Below, piece by piece: positions 45,894-58,247 of a stretch of 64,000 nucleotides of DNA. How positions within the stretch are numbered: the stretch's first letter is position 1; every line of letters starts with the position of its first letter. Under the pieces are notes generated by a model, which ran no database searches, was not told where the DNA came from, and saw only the letters and a list, made by a program, of their open reading frames with translations. The DNA is from Monilinia fructicola (lineage: Eukaryota; Ascomycota; Leotiomycetes; Helotiales; Sclerotiniaceae). The stretch is from the NCBI GenBank assembly GCA_008692225.1, contig VICG01000004.1, forward strand, positions 1,302,501 to 1,366,500, written 5' to 3'. A program made the position numbers and the translations under genes.

Positions 45894-47711
45894 TTAGTCG
45901 ACGTCATCATCATTGTCCTGATCCTCGTTCTCGTGCAACACCCATCCCTTGCTCATCTCAACAGCTTGTTCCCACTTTTTGAACATTCGTGCACTCTTAG
46001 CTGGCTTGACTTGTGGGGTGAAGATTTTTCTATCATCACGGTTGATCTCCTTGAGCTCATCAAACTCCTTCCAGATATCTACTGCAAACCCTGCTGCGAT
46101 TGCGGCACCAAGCGCAGTGGTTTCGCGCATGACCGGTCTGTTGATTGGTATGTTGAGGATATCGGCTTGTGTTTGCATGCAGAGGTCGGAGTTAGACATG
46201 CCACCATCGACAGCAAGTCCTTCCAATTTGTGTCCGGAATCCTTCTCCATAGCATCGAGGATGGCTTTGGTCTGGAAACAGGTAGCTTCGAGCGTTGCAC
46301 GGGCAATGTGACCACGTTGTGTATGCTGGGTGATACCGAAAAGTGTTCCCTTGGCATCATCAATCCAGTAAGGAGCGAATAAACCAGAGAAAGCAGTGAC
46401 GAATACCACACCACCGTTATCGTCAACAGTCTCTGCCAATTCAGTGATCTTGCTAGAGTGTGCAATGAAACCCAAGTTGTTCATCAAGAACTTAACACCG
46501 GATCCTGCAACAGCGATGCTGCCCTCAAGAGCGTAGACTGGTTTTCTACCATTGCCAAAATCGTATGCGACAGTAGCCAATAGACCATACTTTGATACTA
46601 CGGGTTTGGTTCCCACATTGTAGAGAAGGAAGCAACCAGTTCCGTAGGTGTTCTTTGCATGTCCGGGTTTAAAGCCACATTGGCCAACTAAAGCAGATGA
46701 TTGATCTCCTAGACATCCGGTGATTCTCGTGCCCTTCAAAGGACCGTAAGCTAATTTACCAAAAGCCTCTTTGTCGGAGGAAGGAACGATTTTTGGAAGA
46801 GTAACATTTTTCCTGTCGAGCTGGAAGAAGTTGAGAAGTTTGTCGTCGTATTGTAAAGTGTGGAGGTTCATGAACATAGTTCTAGAAGCATTTGTGGTAT
46901 CGGTGACATGAATGCCACCCTCCTTTCCTCCGTTGAGTTTGTAAATTAACCAAGAGTCGACTGTTCCGAAAGATAATCTGCCCTCATCATAGGCATTCTT
47001 GATGGCTTCAACATTTCGGTACATCCACATAAGTTTGACACTTGCGGGGTATGTTGAAAGTGGCAAACCACACAATTGAAGGATCTCATCCGCTCCCTCG
47101 GAATCCTTGAGCTCGCGCACAAGAGCAGTTGTTCGGGTATCGGGCCAAACCACAGCATTGTATAATGGTTCCCCAGTGTTGGTGTCCCAACAGATGGTTG
47201 TTTCACGCTGGTTGGTAATTCCAATGGCTTTGATATCGGATTTCTTGTATCCTAATTCGAGGAATTTCTCTGTTGCCTTCTCTACACACTCATCCACGGA
47301 GCTGACCAATTCTTGAGGGTCATGTTCATGCCATCTGTAGAGATCATTGTTAGCTTGTAGATTCGACATTAAAATTGGCGGCACAATTAAAACTTACCCA
47401 GACTCGGGGTACATGTTTTCGAATTCATGCTGATGCATGGCCACAGGTTGCCCTTCTCCATTGAAGATAATGAATCTTGTGGAAGTTGTGCCTTGATCAA
47501 TGCTACCAATAAACCAATGCTTTTGCTCTTCCTCCTCCGTCTCAGTCACATTCTCTGGCAGGTGTGATTTTGATTGTTCAATGTGCTCGACATATTCGGC
47601 GTCTTCTGTTCTTGGAGTCTCGATATTTCTATATTCTGCGTCTCTTCTGAATTTGTAACTGTCGATATCACTGTGTGGTATCGCAGGCGGTGGTGTAGGA
47701 TGCATCATCAT
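45894..47711 (-). CDS. GUT1: Glycerol kinase
   Basis: Phosphorylates glycerol to sn-glycerol 3-phosphate with ATP, the entry step for glycerol use in fungi. Two exons (47711-47398 and 47334-45894) joined across a 63-nt intron (GTAAGTTT donor, GCTAAC branch, CTACAG acceptor) give 584 residues. It belongs to the FGGY family: SIDQGTTSTRFIIF is the N-terminal phosphate-binding loop; GITNQRETTICWD, VVWPDTRT, TGCLGDQSSALVG, KNTYGTGCFLLYN and the C-terminal FGGY region (GLAVDGGMSNSDL, ETTALGAAIAAG) are all present. The first about 65 residues are an acidic extension (ETEEEEQKHWFIG) absent from bacterial GlpK. The tail is acidic (DQDNDDDVD). The leader carries a (GT)n repeat. Confidence 0.95.
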
Positions 47712-50700
47712 TTTTGGAGTGTGTGTGTGTGTGTGTGTAGTTAAGAGGGTATAAGAAAGGTAATAGGTATATAGGTATTGGAAAATGTAAGACTTGGGTG
47801 GGTATTGGTATTAATATAAAGACGAGGTGCGAACAAAGGATTCGTAGAGAGAAGCAAGTGTTGATTGAATATGAGAAGTCGAATGAGGTGGGATACTTTG
47901 GAGATATAAAAGTTGGGGAGTAGTAGTGTAGTGGATATGGGGAGATGGAAGGAGGCTTATTACTGTGGAAGGGAAGACTAGCACAAAGGGAGAGCTCGCT
48001 AGTTATGACATCTTAAGGAGGAGGATGAGGGGGGGGCGAGGGAAGAGAGACTCGAGAGGGGCATGTTACGGAAAAAGGATCAACAAATCTCACCGTAGTT
48101 GAACTTAATCCAGCAATCCAGAAAATATCGGTCCCATGCAAGCTAATTCTTTATTTTGACTTTCCTTACCCTGATCTGCCGTAATATTATTTTTCTATCG
48201 AATTGATTAAAAGATCCTTAGTATAAAATTTCGATGGTCAATGGGTACTCTCTCGTCGGAAGTTCCGTCTTGTTGTCCCAGTTCTAGTCCCAGTTGCAGA
48301 TGAAGCGGGGGCCCCCTCTCTTCGGGTCACTTGAATCGTTTTTGATTTGCTGGGTACGAATGCAATGTGCACGGATGGAGATGGAAAATCGATCCCGCGC
48401 AGCCAAGTACAGTACGAAGAATCAACTAGACACTTGACTAACATGGGCATTATTGTTGGCAGGCCCGGCACAGTTCTGAGTTACAAACTTAACTATATAA
48501 AGTGTCCCAGATGTTATTTAGTACAAGAGTAGTAGCAGTAGTGGTGGAAGTAGGAACAGTAGTAGTTGCAGTAGCAGTAGCAGTAGCAGTTGCAGTAAGT
48601 AGTAAGTAGTGAGTAGGATCCATATATCTAATTCGTACATCCATCTGTATCCATCCAGATTCCTTGCCTAAATGGGAAGTACGAATGCTACTATGAGATC
48701 TGGAATATGGATATGGAACTTTTTTTTACTTTTGATGCAAAATATGGTAGCAATTAATAATCCATGTCAAAATATCCACAATATCCATACGACTCGCTGC
48801 ACAGAACACGATCCATTTCCCAGGGAGACATGTGACGGATCAAAAAGATCAACATAATTTCATGGAGGTAGTTCCGGTAATAGTGGGGAATCTAGAATAA
48901 ATAGAATAAATAGAATAGATGCTATAATAAATAAGATACATACTATAATAAATAAAATACAGCTACACATAGGAAACTAATCATTAGGTCTTGTTTCTGA
49001 GTTCTAACCTAGACAGGTGCCGAAAGATCTAATTGCTACTAAATCAGTACTAGTCGTTAGATGCAAATGCTAATTGAATATCTAAAACCTTTAACTTTGG
49101 TAAGGCAGGGGAATCATTACTGTGATTCCTTTGCCAATGCCATTGATACCCGGGCACAGTATGATGGTTTACTATCACTAAACCATTGACGCGTATTGTA
49201 TTCCATTTCTCTGTCTCCTTCTCTCCTCCTTCTCTGTTCTTTCCTTTCCTTTCCTTTCCTTTCCTTTTCTTTTGCTTTTTCCTTTTGTCCATTTGATTAT
49301 GCATGTGTACAGTAATAATACCCAACTCAGCCCACTTTCTCTATTGAGATTTTTACATTAAATATCACATCTAAGAAATTGTATATTGTGATGTTGTAAT
49401 GACTGATGATATAAATGTATATGCATTATGGGGTTGACTACTGACTGGCTGGGTAATGGGTAGTTGTCTACTCGAGTGCCTAATTAATCATCTAACTTTC
49501 TATTCTGAATGTTCGAGCCGTGTTCTATAGAAACGGAATAATGATTTCCCTCCTATTGAAGGTCTTTGAAACGATGCTCGCGTGGTTCGTCACCCTTGTC
49601 CACGGGTACAGCAAGTAGTATTACTTTCTACCATGCTTCATACATGGCATTTGTATATTTTTACATGTACAGCTCCTGCAATACTGAGTTACATCGTGCA
49701 CATGGAGCACATGGACCATTTTTTAAACCATTTCTTCCAATTCAGTATTTACACACTTTAGGCGCCGAAGTCTCTACCGTGAAAGTAGATGACAGCTACC
49801 GCTACCGCTATTGCACGCGCCGCGGAACTAGAGTATGATGCAACGATGACCCGAAGAATAGATCTTGCTTTCTTTCTTTACGAATACTGTAGCTACTTCG
49901 ATTGATCTACTGTACAAGTACTCTGTACTCTGTAGTTTCTCAAACTGCTGATGCTTTTACCGGCATCGCCTTGACAGGCCCATCCCAGAACAACATCTAC
50001 AATGCTCCACAATATACTTGTGGCTGTGTGTGCACACGAGGCGCCATGGTGGGGGATTGATCACAGATGCGCAAATCGTCTGTACCGAAAGAGAATGGCA
50101 ACGTTGATGCAAACGAGACGACGTTGTTGGAAAGCGGCTCAACCAACCTGGAGGTCTTATCTCTTCATGCCTTGGAAATGATAACAGGTTTTTGTGGACG
50201 ATATGATGAAATATGTATCTTGTGAACCATTGAGAAGTACAATATGCTCTTACAGTAGGCTCTTAGATCACATCGGAAATCAGATCTCTCGATCAAATAC
50301 ATAAATAACATCATGTCTCCATTATTATTTTTTAGATTCCTTCATTCGGGTTTTATCTTTGAGTCTTTGACATCAATTGTTGGAATTATCTCGATGTCCT
50401 TACCTCAGATTTCATCATGATATAACAGATATCCATGCCGTTACCAACTTGATGTCATGAATGAATAGTTGTAACGAGAGGCGAAAAGATCTACTCTCCA
50501 GGATAGCACGATACAACCAACAGAAGACACTTATTACTTACCTTACTCCGTACATACTGTATGTACAATTACATTTTACCACTCATCACTACTCAATTCG
50601 AAACCAATTTTGATTGTTATTGTTATTGTTGTTGCTATTGTTATTATTGCTATTATCATTTTTATTATTATTATTTCAAGAATCCAAGATTTGTTACCGA

Positions 50701-53340
50701 AAAGAATACATACACGATTTTCTTCTACTCTTACTTTCTGTCACACGGTTACATACATACCCACAATATTGGTTGTGATCAAATCTCAATTCTTCTTCAA
50801 AACTCGGCTCAAGGTTTACCCCTTTCTTCCCATTCTCTTGGTTCCCTACTCAGAAAATAACTCCCAATCCCAACTTAACCTTACCTACTCTCGTGTACAA
50901 TCAACCATAACCATACCTGCAGTAAGTGGTAAGTAGTATTGTCCAATGTCCACCCAGTACCGCTCAGTCCAATATCTTGCATCTAAATGGTATGCCGAAA
51001 GTTCAAAGGTAGAACCCAAAACCAATAACAACATGGGAAAACGATCATTTGGTTGTCCATGCACAATCAATAAGTTACAGACAATGGATACCGAACTCCT
51101 TCCATCTCTCTATCTGTCAACTATTGAAACCCATGAGAGGCTAGAACCAAGACAACGCAAGAATTCGACCACAGCCTCGCCCATACATCAATGTCCAAAC
51201 ATTAGAAACCATCTTCACTCGGCCCCGCTCATCTTTGTTTTTCATTTCCCAGCCCAACCAAGTTACCAAGCAAGTAAGGTAAGTCTAGCCAAGAACCCAT
51301 AGTTTGGAACTTTGGGGTGTAAAACACTCAAAAGGGTTATCCGACGGGATTTCCTCATTCATACAAGTTACCTTTTTGGGGAGGACATTATTATCCTTCC
51401 ACCGGTTCCCTTTTTTTAAACTTTTATTTCTATTCCTGGAGAAACGCCAACATGACTAGAAGCAACACATCAATCAAAGACCAAAATTGAATGCCGGAGT
51501 ACCGAAACGACACACTTATTGGCACCACAGTTCAAACCTCAAAGACCGTGCGAACACTGATCATGCATGGTTCCTCTCTTCTTGTTCTTCAATAGGAAAT
51601 CCCACTTCAATACTGTACGCCGTACGGTGCAGTACTGTGCTGTGCAGTGTGCACACTGCAGAGTAAGTAAGTACTAACAGGAACATGGGAGTGAAATTGT
51701 GAATCCGCGGATAAGCATTTTCTCATCCTTTCACCCACCCCATAAGACCTCTCTTCTAGAACAAAGTTTGCTAAGATTTCCATCGGGTCCTTTACCCCTT
51801 TCGAAACTCAACGCCGATAACCCCAACCAAAACTTTCTTATCCGTCGTGGGAAAGAGGTCACGATGTCAATCTTGGGCCTCATCTTTTGTTTGACACGGG
51901 TTGGTACCTGTTGCTCCCCCACGGACTTTACAGGGCTACATCTTCTTCTTGATACCTAATCACCAACGTACCTGACTACTACTTTGATTTTCTACCCAAT
52001 ATTTTGCATCTAAAACATATCCTCAACATCTACAGTATGAATCTATGAGTAGCTTGTAGAGAAGATCGCAACATTCAATATATGTCACCATCTCTTACAA
52101 TGAGAGTATGGTCCTACAGTAAAGACTGTAAATGTAAAGTATACTTTACCGGTAGGTACCTGTGTCAAATATGCATGCGAGACACCTGTTCTCTCCTGTA
52201 CTGTTCTACCCTATCAGAAGTTGCATTGCATTCCATTCTCTTTGCCTTGCATTCCACTGCCCTGCCTTACTGGCCCTGCTTTGCCTTGCCTTGCCTTGCA
52301 TTACACTACATTACATGACCTTTCAAGGTTACATTAAATCTCCAAATGCAAAGTCCAGATCCAAGACTTCGCACCTGGATTCGGAATTAAAATAAATTCG
52401 CCTCCTTTCTAGACCCTCCACCCTCCAAGGCTTACCTTACTCATAAATCAATCCCCACATGCACCAAATCATTAAGATTGTGGGAAGCATAAAAGAGGAG
52501 CACGTTAGTAACAAGTACGAAGTATATGCCCGCGTGAACACTTTTGTGGGGTTTCTTTTGGTGGGCGGTAACTAGGTTGTGCAGTAGTCGTATTCCTCTG
52601 TACAGAGTAGTATCTGCACAGGACGTACGGTACAGTAGGTACTAGGTAGTAAGTAGTAAGTAAGCACAGTGTAGAGTCTAAAGTGTACACTGTACAGTAA
52701 GTAATTCTCCGTTCAGGATAGGACTTTCTGTATAGTACTGGCAGTCTGGCAATCTGGCAATCTATACTGTACGGAGTAGTAGCAGATTAGCAATCTGTAC
52801 CCAGAACCTCCGTCCTTGAACAAGGGAAAAACGGGACTCTTTTCTGGAGACTGGAGGCAAAGTTCCCTCTCCAGAACCCTTGGTGGCAAATCTCGGGATT
52901 TCTCCAATTTCTCCATTTCTCTGTTGCCTCCCTCGCATCCCCTCCAATCGCATTCAGTATTCGTATAGCCAGCCACATGTGACATATAATACACGACAGG
53001 TAACATGTGACCAGAGCACAAATCACGATGCTGCTACCCCATAGATTAGGTTATAGGGTCCTACGGAGGAGATTCCTATCCTCCTACCGCAAGGGGACTC
53101 GTAAAACCACCATAAACGTAGATAGATATATAGTTCAGAACCAGCATCCGATATTCAACATTCGTTCCCACGAGCCATTACATTACCATTTCTATCACTG
53201 CATTGGTGAGTGCATACATAGCATACATGCCCAAACATTCTGACCTCCGGAGTCCAAACCTCCCTTACCAAGCCTTCTTCCTCATACCCGTATTTGACTT
53301 TGTATTATGCATTGCATTAGTTAGTAATCATTGCATTACA
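47712..53340. other. Left half of a long gene-poor region rich in simple repeats
   Basis: No convincing gene. Features seen: (GT)9-10 at 47720-47739 just upstream of glycerol kinase; CAGTAG/CAGTAA repeats at 48525-48617; (CCTTT)n at 49235-49275; a low-complexity TTATTG/TTATTA run at 50614-50680; and recurrent GTAAGTAGTAAGTAG-like and TACAGTA/GTACTGTA-like motifs at 48593, 50920, 51658, 52644 and 52695. Frames of 60-118 residues overlap each other on both strands without recognisable domains. It may include distal promoter sequence or untranslated transcripts. Confidence 0.5.
48525..48617. repeat. CAGTAG/CAGTAA trinucleotide-type repeat tract
   Basis: Imperfect CAGTAG and GTAGTA units end in CAGTAAGTAGTAAGTAGTG. 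Similar GTAAGTAGTA words recur elsewhere in the gene-poor region. Confidence 0.7.
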
Positions 53341-55749
53341 TTACATACTCCAGACAGACCTACATACAGTACAGAAGAATAAGTACAGCACAATACAGCC
53401 AGCACGCTCGTCGCATACGGTGAGCCGTGCTCTGCATACACCCAGGTACATGCAGTAGTACAACACAGCACAGCACAGCACAGCACAGGCAAAACTCACC
53501 ATTCTGCACCGAAGAAGCGAGACGGTTCTAGAGAATTCGAAGGATTTGGACGGTTGGCCTGATCCCGTTCCCCTATTGGCTCGCGGGGGTGAACGAAGGG
53601 GTGGCAGCATCGAGCGCGTCGATGTTCGCATGGGGAGCGTCGCAATCTCGGATACGAGAAGACTCTTTTTTCTTCCTTGCTCAAAGAGTGATTTGGGCAT
53701 GAAGATGGAATTTGGAGAAATTAAATCGAGATTAGATGGGGAGATGTTGGAAATTGCTGTGTTAGAACGTCGTCCGGGGCAGCGGTCGATTAGATAACCG
53801 AATGCCTCCTTCCCTCCCTCCTCGTTCAAACCCATCGCCGTCCAATCCAAGAAATCCCGTCTCATCTCATCCAAAGATCAAATGAACACAATACCCGGTG
53901 GTAAGCACTCTGTACTGGTAACTATGAATACGCAAGTACCCACCCCTCCCACATCCCCTACAGCAAGAATCTGCAAACGACAAAGACGCGCATCCACACC
54001 CGCATCCACATCATCCGCATCCGCATGCACATCCCACGTCCAAAGTCGGTGAACGTGAACGGACGGACCATCTGCACCACCCGCCTACCTACATGCGGTA
54101 GCGTAAGCCCTCTAGCGTGAAATTTCGAGCTGAGTCGCCTTCCCACGCTGAAGGGCGAAATTTTCTGGATGCATCTCACGAGAATTTTTTTCAATCCCCC
54201 TCCCCCCTCCTCTCCCCCCGTTTTCGGAGGAGGAGGAAAGATGGGCGCGCGGTAGGTTGTTGGCTTGTGGGTTTGGTCACGGGATTTTTGTTTGGGTGTT
54301 TGGCGGCAGCGATGGAGATGGAGATGGAGATGGAGGTGGCAAAGGGTTAAGCTTATATTTTGTGCTTTGTGCTTTGTCTTTCGGTCTTGTTGTTGGATTT
54401 TGTATTGGATGCTTGGCAGATGAATACTTATGTAGAGATTGCCGATTTGCTCGATGATAATGGACTGATTGTATTGCCCTTTACGTCGCCTCGCCTCGCT
54501 CCGCTTCGCTTCACTTCACTCCATGGACTTCAACATGTTGCAATTGCAAGCAGAATAACCCCAATAGCAAACGAAAGGGGAAAAAAACAACATGAATTCA
54601 ATTCGTTATATTCCCCCTTCCCATTTTCCCATTTGCCCATCCTCGCATCCGCCCATCATCCTATCTCCCGTCTCCAAGGTCCCCCCCTTAAAAGGCACAC
54701 CACCGAAACGTATACTCGAGTACAGTAGCCCACACCACGCAACCAATCCACACACCGAACACCGAAGCTCTCCTATAACCATCGCGACTTGGGCAAAGTA
54801 AGTGAACGAACCAACGAACAAACGAATGAATGAATGAATAAATAGAAGTATCAAAAAGACGAAATAAGCCAAACGGAATAACCAAGGCGCAGCAGGCATA
54901 CACGCGCATGTGCCTACCAGGGAATAGATACGCGCGTGCGACGGGTTATTTCCTTCTCGCGTCTTGGGCGACGGCTCTGCCGTCTCATCTTGAATGATGA
55001 GCACGCACTTGCTTGCTCGGCTCCGCCGGGGAGAGGGAGTTTCGCGTTGGGTCGCTTCGATGGCCGATGTTGAAATCGAGGGCATCGTGTTGATGGGAGA
55101 AGTGAATAAATACTCATTAAGTGGTTTTGAGAGGGCAGATCGAGGAGGTTGTGATTGTGTGTGTGTGTGTGTGTGTGTTTGGTAGTTGATATTCGATACT
55201 GTCTTTGGTCGATTTATTTCGGGGTTTTGTGTACTGTTTTCGCATTATGAGAGAGGATGGAGCCAGGCTGAGCTGAACGATACACTGAGGGCCGTTGGTG
55301 AAGAGCAGTTGGTGAAGACTCGGGATTGATGTATGCTGATCCGTCAGTTGCGTGATGGTCAATATCGATATTCCATTGTTCGAAGCATCTAGCGATGTTA
55401 GAATATTGAGTCGACTCGGGTAAATTTTGTACAAGGTACGATGGATATTGTATCGAACGGAATGAAATGAAAGGAAAGGCTACTGTTCGTTTGATGATCG
55501 TGTGTGATAAAATGACAACGTGAATGCTGGCCACAAACGCTAATTTTACTTTGCTGTTCAAACAAGTTGGTTGAGGGGGCGAGATATTGCGCCGTAGAAA
55601 AGCAGTGCTCATAGGCGACAATGGAGGCGCCTGCCTGCACGCTAGAGGAATAGGGGATGGAGAGGAAATAGTCATCCGGTGGGTATAATGAAGTGATGGG
55701 TCTTTCAAGTGATTCAACGGCGTCTAATAAGCGACAGGAAGATATCCTG
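53341..55749. other. Right half of the gene-poor region
   Basis: Contains a (GCACA)n run at 53466-53489, GCATCC repeats at 53987-54030, GGAGAT repeats at 54312-54340, CGCCTCGCCT-like units at 54488-54520 and a (GT)n tract at 55157-55179. A 177-residue minus-strand frame (53341-53874) and a 167-residue frame (55214-55717) have no recognisable motif, and overlapping frames exist on the other strand, so they are not called. Confidence 0.45.
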
Positions 55750-56193
55750 TCAGTTTAGAGGAGATGGTGGATAAATGCGTATGGCGGCGGGAATGCACAG
55801 GAGAGCTTGACTGTGATAGGGAAATCGAAAGTACAATGTGAAATGGAAACATCGCATCGGGTACTGCCAGTTGATTTCCTCTACTTCCATCTCTTCTTGG
55901 TCTTGTAATTCTGCTTCCCGTAATCCTTCTACCTGATCTACTTGATATTCCCATTCATCAAGAATCCGATTTTCCCCGCTTGTCCTCCACTTGAACTCAG
56001 CACCACAGCAAAAGGCATGGACATTTAGATTTACTGCCCTCCGTTGCATATTTTCACCCCTCATGTTGTGAGCCAGGAAAGGGCAGCTACCGACCTTGGA
56101 TTCGGTGACATCTTTCCAGGATTGGTGGAGGAGGTCGTAACCTGGGCTGTGGCCGGGTCTACAGACGATGCCATCTGGGTATGATTGAAGCAT
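55750..56193 (-). CDS. Hypothetical protein, weak call
   Basis: An open frame of 147 residues starting MLQSYPDGIVCRPGHSPG. The middle is strongly acidic with coiled-coil-like character (WEYQVDQVEGLREAELQDQEEMEVEEINW), which is less likely to arise by chance than the neighbouring Ser/Pro-rich frames. The last 35 residues are hydrophobic and may be read-through of a missed splice site or stop. No domain is recognised. It lies alone in the long gene-poor region. Confidence 0.28.
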   Translation of the reverse strand: MLQSYPDGIVCRPGHSPGYDLLHQSWKDVTESKVGSCPFLAHNMRGENMQRRAVNLNVHAFCCGAEFKWRTSGENRILDEWEYQVDQVEGLREAELQDQEEMEVEEINWQYPMRCFHFTLYFRFPYHSQALLCIPAAIRIYPPSPLN

Positions 56194-58247
56194 GGGAATT
56201 TAGAACGTCGGAATAATCAATAGGGGGTAAGCCTCTGTAAATATGGCGATTCTGGCTTCCAGATCTGAATCCTCTGGCCCAACTGGCGTTTCTTAGGTGC
56301 CGAAATGACTGTAAAGTGTTTGGTTTACAGGCTTTGGTATCGCTGAACTGAAAACTTCTCCTCGGTCCATTGGTCTACTGATCTACTGATCTAATGGTTG
56401 TGGCAATCGAACTATCGTTGTTCCTTCTTTGTTCTTTCCATCGATTTTCCACTGGATTCTGTTCAAGTGATGTACTGTACATGGCCGTCCGTTCCAGAGG
56501 ACTCGAGGAAACAACATGCACGATGATTCTCACACCCAAGGATTTTAAAAAGTAATGCTCGGTCTCAATACGGCTGACAAATGGGCACATATTCCATAGG
56601 TGTCAGTGTGGTTGTGTCACTTGTGTACACTTGATAGTATTGAGGTTGGTATCATGATGTGCGGGGGTAGTCTAGCTGGGCTGGACTTAAATTCCAAGAT
56701 CATAACATCCATCACACATATAAGAAACATATGACCCTGGTTGCAACTACGCTATCTATACCGTGTATTGTGCACAACTGAATCTATACTGGTTATACCT
56801 ACAACGGCAACTAGCCCTATAGTCAGTCCATAGAACGCGAACTCTAATGTCTTACGACTACAGGTCTGATACGATATTATATCAGCCAGGTCTCAAACTA
56901 ATGAACCATCAATCTTGACTTCCAGATAACCGCAATTGCTCACATGCTCCTTGTGGTAGCTAGCTAATGAATATTGCTGTATTCGCTATATGTAGATACA
57001 AGTTTCTTAGAGTAGAAATACTTTATATCGAGAGATGTAAAGACAAGCCACATTGACCTTCGATATAGAAGGCTATATCTCAACAGCCTTTCATTAATTC
57101 ATCATAGCCTTCTACTCTTACCGAACACCGCTTGCCTGCCACCCTCGATCGCTCATGAGGTATCCGTATATTAACTAAAATGTGAATACCGTCTTTGTCT
57201 TCCTTCCCATTTCACCCCGAATTCAAACACCACACCAAAAAAGACAAAACTCACAGCCAATCAACACCTTTAACAAAATACCCTTAACCCCTTCAATCTT
57301 CACAAAAGCACAGAAACGCCACGTCCCCCACCACCTAATCCCCCCAAAGCAACAGTACACCCAACCCTATCCAACACAGCCTTTCTCTCCCTCCACCAGG
57401 CCAATACCCGAAACGGAAGCCAACTCGCCATCCACATAAACATATCTATCCGCCACTCCATTCCACCAACCCCCCTACCAACCGACAAAGCCCTAAACCC
57501 AACGAGCGAAACGCGGCCTAGAGAATGCTGCTTCCGTAGATTCTGAGCTGATCGTGGGAGGAAATGGGATGGTATGTAAAATCTCACGGCGATACTATGA
57601 TGCCTAGGGATTGATTGAGTGCAACTTTTAAGCGAATACTACTTCGTGCGCAAAAATTCAAATATATCAGCAAACCCACCCCCATAGCCAAACCAAGCCA
57701 AGCATCTCCAGCTAGAACCGGAGAGCCTAGCTCCCTCCTATCTAGATCTATATTCCGTAGTATCAAAAGAGTAGCTGAAACCTTGGACTTGCACGAAATC
57801 TATTATGTAATGATCTTAAAATAGGGAGATATTGAGATGAAGAGATCAGATCTTTGGCATCGCTTTAAAGCTAGAGCTTTTAATTTCATGTTGAGGTTTT
57901 ATTGTTGAGGTGCTTGATTTGCCTGTGTCTGTCTCTCTCTCTCTGAGCGTGTGTGTAACTAGAAGCGAACTAGAAGTTTGGTTAAAGAACTCATGTATTT
58001 CTCATGTTCCATTCATGCCTCATGATGAAGCTTTCTACCTGAGGCTATCTATCCAATCATAAACCATAACCATAACGCGTAGTGTCAATGTTTCATTGAG
58101 TGATTACGTTTTGCCAGCCTTCATAACCATTCATTGTCATTTTCTCCATACATCCTGTCCCACCAACCAGCACTAATTGCAATAAAAACCAAACCAGACC
58201 ACACCAAACAAAGCCAGTGAAAATGAAATCATACTGTAGAGTATCAC
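56194..58247. other. Gene-free stretch before het-c
   Basis: About 2 kb with no convincing gene. It contains a C-rich tract (57300-57480) whose plus and minus frames are Pro-rich low complexity. The right end is the 3' flank of het-c, with a (CT)n run near 57932. Confidence 0.45.

Noticed and set aside
50610..50936. 108-residue frame with a run of Ile/Val that looks like membrane helices
   Set aside because: It is a translation of a TTATTG/TTATTA microsatellite and is overlapped by another equally long frame.
53341..53874. 177-residue minus-strand frame with a hydrophobic Cys-rich tail
   Set aside because: The tail comes from a CAGCACAGCACA repeat, and the opposite strand has comparable frames.
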